A stretch of DNA of 64,000 nt from Selenomonas sp. GACV-9 (lineage in GTDB: Bacteria > Bacillota > Negativicutes > Selenomonadales > Selenomonadaceae). The notes beneath the pieces are model-generated. The model was not told the DNA's origin. It worked only from the letters and a program-made list of their open reading frames with translations, and did no database searches. The translations under genes were made by a program, and so were the position numbers. The DNA is taken from NCBI GenBank assembly GCA_900116485.1, contig FPAX01000009.1, positions 31,743 through 95,742 of the forward strand. The letters run 5' to 3'. Within the stretch, counting starts at the first letter, position 1. The number at the start of each line of letters is the position of its first letter. Shown here one piece after another: positions 36,621 through 46,038 of this stretch.

Positions 36621-37231
36621 AAATTACAGTTTGTCTGTCAGTGCGCGATTACAATAAGCTTGCTGCAGCTCAGCTTGGGTGAGGGTGGGTGCACTTTTTC
36701 TCCGCTCCGCTAAATGACCCGCGCTGGCAGGTTGTACGTATCTAGGTACATGCGCCGGGCAGGCCGGCGGCGCGCCAATACATCTTGACGTTCTAATTTA
36801 TACCTACCGCGTGCCATCCCTCACTACGTTCGGGCAATCGCTCCGTCTACGAAGAAAGTGTACCCACCCTCGCCCGCCGTTACGTTGGAATAATCCTGCT
36901 CTGTCCCGGCGAAAGGCCACGAATTACATCGATGTGCTTGCTGCGAGAGCAACGGTTCGTGCAAATTCAGACTACCGTTACCAAAGGGGCGAACGGGGTA
37001 GTGCTTCTTTCTGTCTGGAGCGACTGTCCTGCGCAGCAGGACTGGGCCGTAATCGTATAACCTAGAAAGAACTATGTACGTCGCGACCTGGTGACGGGAG
37101 CAGGTAACTAGATCCGTAGGACTGGTCGTACGGTCCATTCAGCGGAAACAGAAAAAGTACTACCCCGTGAACCCCGAGCTGCGTACTATTGGGATTCCGT
37201 TCCGCACGCACTGACAGACAAACTGCAATTT
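36621..37231 (+). ncRNA. Candidate large structured non-coding RNA (~610 nt), family not identified
   Basis: This GC-rich block has no credible gene. Its ends pair perfectly over 19 bp (36627-36645 with 37207-37225), extendable past one mismatch. A second helix pairs 36676-36699 with 36853-36876; it is 24 contiguous pairs with four G-U, all wobble-compatible only on the + strand, which sets the likely strand. Further helices: 36656-36660/36672-36676, 36733-36737/36746-36750, 36918-36923/36956-36961, 36938-36942/36948-36952, 36972-36979/36992-37001, 37026-37032/37036-37042, 37086-37090/37101-37105, 37114-37118/37129-37133 and 37142-37147/37200-37205. Size and nesting recall OLE, ROOL or GOLLD RNAs, but I cannot match it to any. 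I see no clear promoter or terminator. Confidence 0.72.
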
Positions 37232-37292
37232 GAAGACTGATTATGGGGAATAGGTTTTTGTAGGGATAGGACAAAATTTTTTATTTTAAGGA

Positions 37293-37322
37293 TTGCTTTT
37301 TTCTATTTGCCCATGATATAAT
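37293..37322 (+). promoter_or_regulatory. Probable rpsB promoter
   Basis: TTGCTT, 18 bases and a perfect TATAAT lie about 110 bases before rpsB, leaving a long 5' leader. Confidence 0.7.
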
Positions 37323-37358
37323 ATCCCACGGTGTAATAAAAAGCATGGGTTTCCGATA

Positions 37359-37391
37359 TCTGCCCTGTGCCCTGATACAGGGTGGTGCAGA
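37359..37391 (+). promoter_or_regulatory. Stem-loop in the rpsB leader, possible S2 autoregulation
   Basis: Outer pairing TCTGC/GCAGA encloses CCCTG-ATA-CAGGG with asymmetric internal loops, about 40 bases before the rpsB start. Several bacterial rpsB leaders bind S2 for feedback control; that role here is inference from position and shape. Confidence 0.5.
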
Positions 37392-37432
37392 AGATGAGGA
37401 GCCCAGAAGAAAAAAACAGGAGGTGCACCAAC

Positions 37433-38152
37433 ATGGCAGTTATTTCCATGAAACAGTTACTTGAAGCAGGTGTCCACTTCGGACATCAGACCCGCCGTTG
37501 GAACCCGAAGATGGCTAAGTACATCTTCACGGAGCGCAATGGCATCTACATCATCGATCTGCAGAAGACCGTCAAGAAAGTTGACGAGGCTTATGCATTC
37601 CTTCGCAGCGTTGCTGAAGAAGGCAAGAGCATCCTCTTCGTTGGTACGAAGAAGCAGGCTCAGGAGGCTATCAAAGAGGAGTCTCTGCGTGCTAACATGT
37701 TCTATGTCAACGAGCGTTGGCTCGGCGGCATGATGACGAACTTCCAGACAATCCAGAAGCGCGTTGCTCGTCTCAAAGAGCTCGAGGCTATGGAAGCTGA
37801 TGGCACGTTCGAAGTCCTCACGAAGAAAGAAGTACAGGTTCTCCGCCATGAGATGGAGAAACTCGAGAAATACCTCGGCGGTATCAAAGAGATGAACAAG
37901 CTGCCGGGCGCTCTCTTCATCGTTGATCCGCGCAAAGAGCGTATCGCTGTTGCTGAGGCTCGCAAGCTCAACATTCCTATCGTTGCTATCGTTGACACGA
38001 ACTGCGATCCGGACGAGATCGACTATGTCATCCCGGGCAATGATGATGCTATCCGTGCCGTCAAACTGCTGACGGGCCGTATGGCTGACGCTGTCCTCGA
38101 AGGCCGTCAGGGCCAGGATGGCGAGGCTGCTGATACGAAGGCTGCTGAGTAA
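37433..38152 (+). CDS. rpsB: Small ribosomal subunit protein S2
   Basis: S2 of the 30S subunit. The [22 protein letters not shown] start, [19 protein letters not shown] and [20 protein letters not shown] blocks are diagnostic. 239 aa from the ATG at 37433, which follows AGGAGGTG; the frame is open further upstream but unsupported. Strong codon bias fits high expression. Confidence 0.98.
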   Translation: MAVISMKQLLEAGVHFGHQTRRWNPKMAKYIFTERNGIYIIDLQKTVKKVDEAYAFLRSVAEEGKSILFVGTKKQAQEAIKEESLRANMFYVNERWLGGMMTNFQTIQKRVARLKELEAMEADGTFEVLTKKEVQVLRHEMEKLEKYLGGIKEMNKLPGALFIVDPRKERIAVAEARKLNIPIVAIVDTNCDPDEIDYVIPGNDDAIRAVKLLTGRMADAVLEGRQGQDGEAADTKAAE

Positions 38153-38177
38153 TCCAGACTCACTACGGGAAATCATG

Positions 38178-38217
38178 ACGGGGTAAGGGAATAATTATCC
38201 CTTACCCCGTTATTTAT
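38178..38217 (+). terminator. Terminator or attenuator between rpsB and tsf
   Basis: A 13-bp stem ACGGGGTAAGGGA/TCCCTTACCCCGT with a 7-base loop is followed by a T/A-rich tract. As no promoter is obvious before tsf, it may be a partial terminator setting the S2 to EF-Ts ratio. Confidence 0.75.
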
Positions 38218-38237
38218 AATTTAGGAGGAAGAAGTAA

Positions 38238-39104
38238 ATGGCAATTACTGCTGCACTGGTAAAAGAACTGCGCGAGAAAACGGGCGCAGGCATGATGGAC
38301 TGCAAAAAAGCTCTGACGGCTGTCGATGGCGACATGGATAAAGCAATCGATTTCCTGCGCGAGAAAGGCATCGCTAAGGCTGAGAAGAAGGCTGGCCGCG
38401 TTGCTGCTGAGGGCGCTGTTGCTGCTTATGTCAGCGAGGATGCCAAAGTCGGTGCTGTTGTCGAGATCAACTGCGAGACGGACTTCGCTGCTGGCAATGA
38501 CCAGTTCAAGGCTCTGACGGCTAAGATTTCCAAGCATATCGTTGAGACGAAACCAGCTGACCTCGATGCGCTGAACAACAGCGAGATCGATGGCAAGAAG
38601 GTTTCTGACCTCATCACGGAAGCTACGGCTACGATTGGCGAGAAGATCTCGCTGCGCCGCTTTGCTTGCTATGAGACGGAAGGCCGTGTTGCCAGCTACA
38701 TCCACATGGGCGGTAAGATCGGTGTTCTCGTCGAGCTGACGGCTGGCGACGAGACGCTGGGCAAAGACATCGCTATGCAGATTGCTGCAGCTGCTCCGCA
38801 GGCTATCGATCGCGCTGGCGTTGACGCTGCTTCCCTCGAGCATGAGAAGGAAGTTCTCCGCAAGCAGGCTGAGGAAGAGGGCAAACCGGCTAACATCATC
38901 GATCGCATGGTCGAGGGCCGCATCAACAAATTCTATAAGGAAGTCTGCCTGAACGAGCAGATTTTCGTCAAGGATTCCGAGAAGACGATCAAAGACGTTC
39001 TCGGCGATGCCAAGGTTACGGCATTCACGCGCTTCCAGCTCGGCGAAGGCATCGAGAAGAAGGAAGAGAACTTCGCTGCTGAAGTTGCTGCTCAGATGAA
39101 ATAA
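38238..39104 (+). CDS. tsf: Translation elongation factor Ts
   Basis: EF-Ts recycles EF-Tu by nucleotide exchange. N-terminal UBA-like domain with the [18 protein letters not shown] block, then the exchange core with [11 protein letters not shown] (the TDF motif contacts EF-Tu). 288 aa, normal. AGGAGG precedes the ATG. Confidence 0.98.
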   Translation: MAITAALVKELREKTGAGMMDCKKALTAVDGDMDKAIDFLREKGIAKAEKKAGRVAAEGAVAAYVSEDAKVGAVVEINCETDFAAGNDQFKALTAKISKHIVETKPADLDALNNSEIDGKKVSDLITEATATIGEKISLRRFACYETEGRVASYIHMGGKIGVLVELTAGDETLGKDIAMQIAAAAPQAIDRAGVDAASLEHEKEVLRKQAEEEGKPANIIDRMVEGRINKFYKEVCLNEQIFVKDSEKTIKDVLGDAKVTAFTRFQLGEGIEKKEENFAAEVAAQMK

Positions 39105-39133
39105 TCCATTTCTGTTGAGGAAATGCATTTACG

Positions 39134-39165
39134 GGAGTACATCCGTCAGGATGTACTCCTTTTTT
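39134..39165 (+). terminator. Terminator after tsf
   Basis: Perfect 11-bp stem GGAGTACATCC/GGATGTACTCC with loop GTCA and six T residues. Confidence 0.95.
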
Positions 39166-39196
39166 CGTGAAATGGACAAATCGGCGGGTGGAAACA

Positions 39197-39225
39197 TTGT
39201 TTCGTATCGCATTTTCATGTATAAT
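39197..39225 (+). promoter_or_regulatory. pyrH operon promoter
   Basis: TTGTTT, a 17-base spacer and TATAAT lie about 57 bases before pyrH. Confidence 0.75.
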
Positions 39226-39227
39226 AG

Positions 39228-40564
<1,337 letters not shown>

Positions 40565-40565
40565 T

Positions 40566-40766
40566 ATGGCTCTCGATGTGATTGGCCGTCCCTGGACAGA
40601 GGCGGAGCAGATGCTTCGCGATCAGGGGACTCTTTTTCAGACGGAAATATCACGTTCAACGCGTGATTTTTTCAAGACAGATTCGAGCTGTCTTTATGTC
40701 GTTCGTGAGCGAAATCTCGCTGACGGCACTCTGCTTGTGACCCTCGTGGCCAAGCAGAAGAAATGA
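40566..40766 (+). CDS. 66-aa conserved-looking hypothetical protein
   Basis: A short soluble protein beginning two bases after the frr stop. It has an N-terminal IGRPWTEAEQML segment, a central STRDFF stretch and a beta-like end (CLYVVRERNLADGTLLVTLVA). I do not recognise the family. The tight spacing before and the 19-bp gap to the ferredoxin gene, which carries its own AGGAGGTG, support it as a real operon member. Confidence 0.72.
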   Translation: MALDVIGRPWTEAEQMLRDQGTLFQTEISRSTRDFFKTDSSCLYVVRERNLADGTLLVTLVAKQKK

Positions 40767-40785
40767 GCGAAGGAGGTGTCTGAGT

Positions 40786-40956
40786 ATGGCATACAAGATC
40801 AATGATGACTGCATTTCGTGCGGTTCCTGCGCTGCTACTTGCCCGGTTGAGGCAATCAGCGAGGGTGCTGAGCATTATGAGATCGATGCAGACAAATGCG
40901 TAGAGTGCGGCGCTTGCGCTGCTGGCTGCCCGGTATCCGCTATCGAGGCTCCCTGA
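40786..40956 (+). CDS. 2[4Fe-4S] ferredoxin
   Basis: A 56-aa clostridial-type ferredoxin with two CxxCxxCxxxCP motifs (CISCGSCAATCP and CVECGACAAGCP), each binding a 4Fe-4S cluster. It shuttles low-potential electrons in anaerobic metabolism; in this setting IspG (44965), which needs reduced ferredoxin or flavodoxin, is one possible client. AGGAGGTG lies 8 bases before the ATG. Confidence 0.96.
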   Translation: MAYKINDDCISCGSCAATCPVEAISEGAEHYEIDADKCVECGACAAGCPVSAIEAP

Positions 40957-40990
40957 CGCATGAGGGAACTTTGGGTTCCAATGGGAATGG

Positions 40991-41031
40991 GCCCCTCTTA
41001 CGGCTTGACGGAAGAGGGGCTTGTTCTTATA
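40991..41031 (+). terminator. Terminator after the ferredoxin gene
   Basis: 9-bp stem GCCCCTCTT/AAGAGGGGC with a 12-base loop followed by TTGTTCTT. Confidence 0.85.
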
Positions 41032-41069
41032 TTCTAAGGAAATTAATATCCTAAGCGAGGGATTGCAAT

Positions 41070-41888
41070 ATGATAAAGAAGATTTTGGGGACAATCGGCA
41101 AGTCGGTTGTCTCAGGGGGAAACTTTGAGATTCCTGCCCATGATTCGCCGCTGTTTGCCAAGATTGACTGGGAAAAGCTGCCGCGTCATGTAGCTGTCAT
41201 CATGGATGGCAATGGCCGCTGGGCCAAAGGGCAGGGGATGCTGCGCACGGCTGGTCATACGGCCGGGGTCAAGACCCTGAAGAACATCCTCAAGACGGCT
41301 ATCGGGCTTGAGCTCGATGCGCTGACAGTTTACGCCTTTTCGACGGAGAACTGGAAACGTCCGCACACGGAAGTTGAATTCCTGATGAACCTGTTCTCGG
41401 AATACCTCAAGAAGGAACTGCAGGAGATGCATGAGGATAATGTGCAGATCCACTTCATTGGCCGCATCGATGGTCTGCCGGAGTCGCTGCAGGAACAGAT
41501 GCGTGAGGCTGAGGGGCTCATGAAGGACAATACAGGCGTGAAATTCAATGTCGCTGTGAATTACGGTGGTCAGGATGAGATTGTCCGCGGTGTCCAGTCC
41601 ATTGTCAGACGTGTGCAGGCAGGGGAACTGGCAGTGGCTGATATCGATGAGCATATCATCGAGTCATCACTGGATACCCAGGGGAATCTGCCGGTCGATC
41701 TCGTGATCCGTACCAGCGGTGACCAGCGTCTGTCTAACTTCCTGCTTTGGCAGGCTGCTTATGCGGAGTTCTGGTTCACTGAAACGAATTGGCCGGACTT
41801 CACGCCTGAGTGCTTTGTCGATGCGATGGTAGACTATGCCGGCCGCGATCGCCGCTTTGGTGGTCTGACTAAGCCGGATAAAGAATAA
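41070..41888 (+). CDS. uppS: Undecaprenyl diphosphate synthase
   Basis: UppS makes the C55 lipid carrier for peptidoglycan and surface polysaccharides. Catalytic Asp46 sits in VIMDGNGRWAKG; the substrate-binding RTSGDQRLSNFLLWQ and AYAEFWF motifs are intact. The protein is 272 aa, with about 20 residues more at the N terminus than typical. First gene of the run uppS-cdsA-dxr-rseP-ispG-proS. Confidence 0.96.
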   Translation: MIKKILGTIGKSVVSGGNFEIPAHDSPLFAKIDWEKLPRHVAVIMDGNGRWAKGQGMLRTAGHTAGVKTLKNILKTAIGLELDALTVYAFSTENWKRPHTEVEFLMNLFSEYLKKELQEMHEDNVQIHFIGRIDGLPESLQEQMREAEGLMKDNTGVKFNVAVNYGGQDEIVRGVQSIVRRVQAGELAVADIDEHIIESSLDTQGNLPVDLVIRTSGDQRLSNFLLWQAAYAEFWFTETNWPDFTPECFVDAMVDYAGRDRRFGGLTKPDKE

Positions 41889-41907
41889 GGTAATAGGAGC
41901 GTTATAG

Positions 41908-42738
41908 TTGATTACAAGAATAATAACAGGCGTCGTCGGTATCGCACTGGCGGCATATGTCATCCAGACCGGCGGTATGGTGTTTGCTGGTTTTGCGCTG
42001 GTCCTTGCCTTGCTGGCCTGGTTTGAGTATGCAAGAGCCTTTGGAGAACGTGGCATGGGACTTACCTTGCTGACGGGATTCCTGGGGATTGCTCTGCTGT
42101 GGTATGCAGGTTGGCAGGGAAATGTTGAGCTCATGGTGGCTGCGGCCACGCTGATCGTGCTGGTCGTAATGCTCGAGAGTGTCTTGCTGCATGGTTCAGT
42201 CAGCATCATGGATGCTGTCACGTCGGCAGCTGGCATCCTGTATATCGGATTCCCGTTTACCTATATGGTCATGCTGCGTGCATGGTCGGGACATGATATG
42301 ATCATGACGCAGTTTGGCGAGTTTGAATTCGGCTGCGCACTGATCTGGATCATGTTCATCGGCACCTGGGCAAGCGATACGTTTGCTTATTTTACGGGTT
42401 CGGCCATTGGCCGTCACAAACTCTGCTCGCGCATCAGCCCGAATAAGACCATCGAGGGCTTTTTAGGCTCTGTCGTTGGCACGACGGCTGCGGTAGCAGG
42501 CTTAGGTGTATTCTTTTCCCTGCCGGTGCAGGAAATGGCAGTGTTAGGCTTTGCCATCTCCATCCTGGCAACCCTTGGCGATCTGGTGGAGTCTGTTGCC
42601 AAGCGTTATACGGGTATCAAGGATTCAGGAAATATCATCCCGGGCCATGGCGGCATCTGGGATCGCTTTGACAGCGTGCTGTTTACGGCACCGCTGGTCT
42701 ATTATTTTGTGAAATACGTCGGTCTGGCGATGAAGTGA
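41908..42738 (+). CDS. cdsA: Phosphatidate cytidylyltransferase
   Basis: CdsA makes CDP-diacylglycerol for phospholipid synthesis. The 276-aa protein has about eight membrane helices and the family signature SxxKRxxxxKDxGxxxPGHGGxxDRxD, here S-V-A-K-R...KDSGNIIPGHGGIWDRFDS. TTG start 8 bases after AGGAG. Confidence 0.95.
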   Translation: MITRIITGVVGIALAAYVIQTGGMVFAGFALVLALLAWFEYARAFGERGMGLTLLTGFLGIALLWYAGWQGNVELMVAAATLIVLVVMLESVLLHGSVSIMDAVTSAAGILYIGFPFTYMVMLRAWSGHDMIMTQFGEFEFGCALIWIMFIGTWASDTFAYFTGSAIGRHKLCSRISPNKTIEGFLGSVVGTTAAVAGLGVFFSLPVQEMAVLGFAISILATLGDLVESVAKRYTGIKDSGNIIPGHGGIWDRFDSVLFTAPLVYYFVKYVGLAMK

Positions 42739-42756
42739 ATGTAAGGAGATTCGGCG

Positions 42757-43905
42757 ATGAAAAATATTGCAGTATTAGGTTCTACAGGTTCGATTGGCAC
42801 CCAGACCCTTGATGTGGTCCGCAGCCATCCGGAGCTGTTCCATATTTCGGTATTGGCGGCTAATGCCAGCGATGAGCTGCTTGAAAAACAGATCCGTGAG
42901 TTCACCCCGGAATTGGCAGTCCTGTCAGATGAGGCAGCCTACAACCGTCTGAAGAGCCGTTACAGCGGCCCCACCAAGCTGGTGGGCGGCCGTCAGGCCT
43001 TTATCGATGCCGCAGCCTTTGATGGCGTCGAGACGGTGGTGACCTCGATGATGGGCTTTGCTGGTCTGGAGCCGACGCTCAAGGCCATCGAGGCCGGCAA
43101 GGATATTGCCTTGGCCAATAAGGAGACGCTGGTGGTAGCAGGTGAGATCGTTACGCGCCGGGCTAAGGAAAAGGGTGTTTCCATCCTGCCGGTTGACAGT
43201 GAGCACTGCGCGTTTTTCCAGTGTTTGCAGGGCGAGCGTCTCGATACGGTAGAAAAGCTCTTGCTGACCTGCTCGGGCGGACCTTTCCGCGGCAAGAAAC
43301 GGGAGGAGCTCAAGGATGTGACGCGGGCACAGGTGCTGGCACATCCGACCTGGAACATGGGGCAGAAGATTACCGTGGACTCAGCGACGCTCGTCAACAA
43401 GGGTCTTGAGGTCATCGAGGCCAAATGGCTCTATGGCATGCGTTACGATCAGATCCAGGTGGTCGTGCATCCGCAGAGCATCGTGCATTCGATGGTCCAG
43501 TTCCATGATGGTGCGGTCATCGCTCAGCTCGGTTCTACGGATATGAAACTGCCTATCCAGTATGCCCTGACTTATCCGGAGCGTACGGATTCGGAGTTTG
43601 AGCGCCTCGATTTCTGGCAGATGAAGGATCTGACCTTTGCGAAACCAGACACGGATACCTTCAAGGGCTTGCGATTTGCCTATGAGGCTGGTGAGATGGG
43701 AGGTAGCATGCCTTGCGTATTCAATGCTGCCAATGAGGTGGCTGTCGGTGCTTTCCTTAAAGATGGCATCAAGTTCCTGGATATCTACGATATCATCGAG
43801 GAAACCATGATGAAACGCGAATGTATCATGGAACCGACCCTTGAAGAACTGTTTGAGGAAGATCGTTGGGCACGTGAGTTTGCCACTAGCTTGTTGAAGA
43901 AGTAA
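42757..43905 (+). CDS. dxr: 1-deoxy-D-xylulose 5-phosphate reductoisomerase
   Basis: Dxr catalyses the first committed step of the MEP isoprenoid pathway, NADPH-dependent. VLGSTGSIGTQTLDVV is the nucleotide-binding start; ANKETLVVAGEIV, PVDSEHCAFFQCL and the CSGGPFRG loop bind substrate and metal. 382 aa, normal. Confidence 0.97.
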   Translation: MKNIAVLGSTGSIGTQTLDVVRSHPELFHISVLAANASDELLEKQIREFTPELAVLSDEAAYNRLKSRYSGPTKLVGGRQAFIDAAAFDGVETVVTSMMGFAGLEPTLKAIEAGKDIALANKETLVVAGEIVTRRAKEKGVSILPVDSEHCAFFQCLQGERLDTVEKLLLTCSGGPFRGKKREELKDVTRAQVLAHPTWNMGQKITVDSATLVNKGLEVIEAKWLYGMRYDQIQVVVHPQSIVHSMVQFHDGAVIAQLGSTDMKLPIQYALTYPERTDSEFERLDFWQMKDLTFAKPDTDTFKGLRFAYEAGEMGGSMPCVFNAANEVAVGAFLKDGIKFLDIYDIIEETMMKRECIMEPTLEELFEEDRWAREFATSLLKK

Positions 43906-43920
43906 AAGGCAGGTGTCGAT

Positions 43921-44958
43921 ATGGTTTTAACAATAGCAGCTGCGATATTCGTATTTGGCCTGCTGGTCCTCGTGCATGAACTCGGACATTTCCTGACGGC
44001 AAAGCTCACGGGCATGCGGGTGGATGAATTTGCCATCGGCTTTGGCCCTAAACTCATCAGTCATCGCTGGGGCGAGACGGTATACTCCCTGCGGGTGATC
44101 CCGCTGGGTGGTTTCAACGACATTGCTGGCATGAACCCTGATGACAACGATGCGGGGGAGCGTGGCTACTGCGAGAAGCCGGTGCTGTCACGCATGATTG
44201 TCATTTTAGCTGGTTCGGTGATGAATTTTATTCTGCCAGTGTTCTTGTTCTTCGGTATCTTCTTCTTTGCCGGGGTCAGCACGCCGAATCCTGAGCCAGT
44301 ATTCGGATCGGTAATCGCAGGAAAGCCGGCTGCAGAGGCAGGTTTCTTGCCAGGTGACCGTGTCCTCAGCATTGATGGCAAATCTATCAGCAAATGGACG
44401 GAGTTTGTCGATGGTGTGAAAGACAACACGGGGGAGCCAATCGAATTGGTTGTCCAGCGTGGCGATGAAACGATCACGGCGACAATGACGCCGGTTTATG
44501 ATGAGCAGGCGAAGAAAGCTATGGTAGGTGTCATGAGCTCTGTCGATACGCGGATGCCTGGCTTGGTGGAATCCATGCAGCTGGCTGTGCAGAAGACGGC
44601 AGCAATCATCGTCATGATGCTCGATGCACTCTACAAGATTCTCTTGGAATTATCAGGGACGGAACTGGCCGGGCCTATCGGTGTGGCGCAGATGGCTGGC
44701 GAGGTAGCGCAGATGGGCTTTGTACCGCTCTTGAACTTTGCGGCCTTCTTGAGCTTGAATCTCGGTATCGTTAATCTGTTCCCGATTCCGGCACTGGATG
44801 GTGGTCATTTTGCCGGCCTCTGCGTTGAGGCAGTACGGGGCAAGCCCATGGGGCCAAAGGCTTTGGAGTACACGCAGAAGGTCGGCATTGCCTTGCTGAT
44901 CCTGTTGATGATCCTTGCCACAAAGAACGATATCGTACGCATCTTTACGGGAGGCTGA
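43921..44958 (+). CDS. rseP: Site-2 intramembrane zinc protease RseP
   Basis: A 345-aa M50-family protease. The HELGH zinc motif lies in the first helix (His19, Glu20, His23), a single PDZ domain occupies about residues 115-200, and the third zinc ligand motif is in NLFPIPALDGGHF. Such proteases cut anti-sigma factors or signal-peptide remnants. Sits between dxr and ispG as in many Firmicutes. Confidence 0.95.
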   Translation: MVLTIAAAIFVFGLLVLVHELGHFLTAKLTGMRVDEFAIGFGPKLISHRWGETVYSLRVIPLGGFNDIAGMNPDDNDAGERGYCEKPVLSRMIVILAGSVMNFILPVFLFFGIFFFAGVSTPNPEPVFGSVIAGKPAAEAGFLPGDRVLSIDGKSISKWTEFVDGVKDNTGEPIELVVQRGDETITATMTPVYDEQAKKAMVGVMSSVDTRMPGLVESMQLAVQKTAAIIVMMLDALYKILLELSGTELAGPIGVAQMAGEVAQMGFVPLLNFAAFLSLNLGIVNLFPIPALDGGHFAGLCVEAVRGKPMGPKALEYTQKVGIALLILLMILATKNDIVRIFTGG

Positions 44959-44964
44959 ATATAG

Positions 44965-46038
44965 ATGATGAAACGCAAGCATACCCGCCAGATACATATC
45001 GGGCCGGTAGCGATTGGCGGCGGCGCACCAATCTCGGTGCAGTCGATGTGCAACACGAAGACGACTGATACTGAGGCAACCGTAGCGCAGATCAAGGCGC
45101 TGCAGGCAGCTGGCTGCGACATTGTCCGCCTGGCTGTTCCAGACATGGAGGCTGCCAAGAATCTCGGGAATATCATCCGGGCGGTGGATGTACCGCTCGT
45201 TGCAGATATCCATTTTGACTATAAGTTGGCCCTGGAGGCAATCGAGCAGGGGATTTCAGCCTTGCGCCTGAATCCGGGCAACATCGGTGGCGAGGAAAAG
45301 GTAAAGGCAGTCGTGCAGGCTGCCAAGGCAAAGCATATCCCTATCCGCATTGGTGTCAATGCGGGATCGCTGGATAAGAAGATCCTGGCCAAGTATGGTG
45401 CTGTGACGCCGGAAGCCCTTGTCGAGTCGGCGCTGCAGCATATCCGCATCCTCGAGGCACTGGATTTCCATGACATGAAGATCTCGCTCAAGGCACACGA
45501 TGTACCGCTTACGCTGGCGGCTTACCGGCTGATGAGTGAGACTGTCGATTATCCGCTGCACCTTGGCATCACCGAGGCTGGAACGGTCAATACGGGAATC
45601 ATCAAGTCGGCAGTGGGCATCGGTGCCCTGCTGGCAGAGGGAATCGGTGATACTTTCCGCATCTCGCTGACGGGTGATCCTGTCGTCGAGGTCAAGGTGG
45701 CCAATGAGATCCTGAAATCCCTGGGACTCAAGGAATATGGGCCGACGCTTGTCGCCTGCCCCACTTGCGGCCGCACGAGCATCGACCTGCCGGCTATCGC
45801 AGCCCAGGTCGAGAAGAAACTCGAAGGCATCAAAGATCCCATCGATGTTGCGGTGATGGGCTGTGTCGTCAATGGGCCGGGGGAAGCGCGCGGCGCAGAT
45901 GTCGGCATTGCTGGCGGTAACGGCGAAGGCCTTATCTTCCGCAAGGGCGAGATTATCCGCAAGGTACCAGAAGAGATACTCGTCGAGGAACTGTTCAAGG
46001 AAATCGACGCAATTTTGGAGGAACGTAAACAAAAATGA
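44965..46038 (+). CDS. ispG: 4-hydroxy-3-methylbut-2-en-1-yl diphosphate synthase (flavodoxin/ferredoxin)
   Basis: IspG (GcpE) converts MEcPP to HMBPP in the MEP pathway with a 4Fe-4S cluster. TIM-barrel start ([14 protein letters not shown]) and the C-terminal cluster domain with [11 protein letters not shown] and [14 protein letters not shown], which supply the three Cys ligands, are clear. 357 aa. The stop overlaps proS as ATGA. Confidence 0.97.
   Translation: MMKRKHTRQIHIGPVAIGGGAPISVQSMCNTKTTDTEATVAQIKALQAAGCDIVRLAVPDMEAAKNLGNIIRAVDVPLVADIHFDYKLALEAIEQGISALRLNPGNIGGEEKVKAVVQAAKAKHIPIRIGVNAGSLDKKILAKYGAVTPEALVESALQHIRILEALDFHDMKISLKAHDVPLTLAAYRLMSETVDYPLHLGITEAGTVNTGIIKSAVGIGALLAEGIGDTFRISLTGDPVVEVKVANEILKSLGLKEYGPTLVACPTCGRTSIDLPAIAAQVEKKLEGIKDPIDVAVMGCVVNGPGEARGADVGIAGGNGEGLIFRKGEIIRKVPEEILVEELFKEIDAILEERKQK

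Noticed and set aside
36811..37065. 84-codon open frame inside the structured block, and a 104-codon one on the - strand
   Set aside because: Both lack ribosome binding sites and any family feature, and cut across the paired helices; composition is unlike the neighbouring genes.
36541..37260. RNase P RNA, tmRNA or a group I/II intron as identity of the structured block
   Set aside because: I did not find the conserved core words of RNase P RNA or the tRNA-like end of tmRNA, and no intron-encoded protein or flanking exon of a split gene is present.
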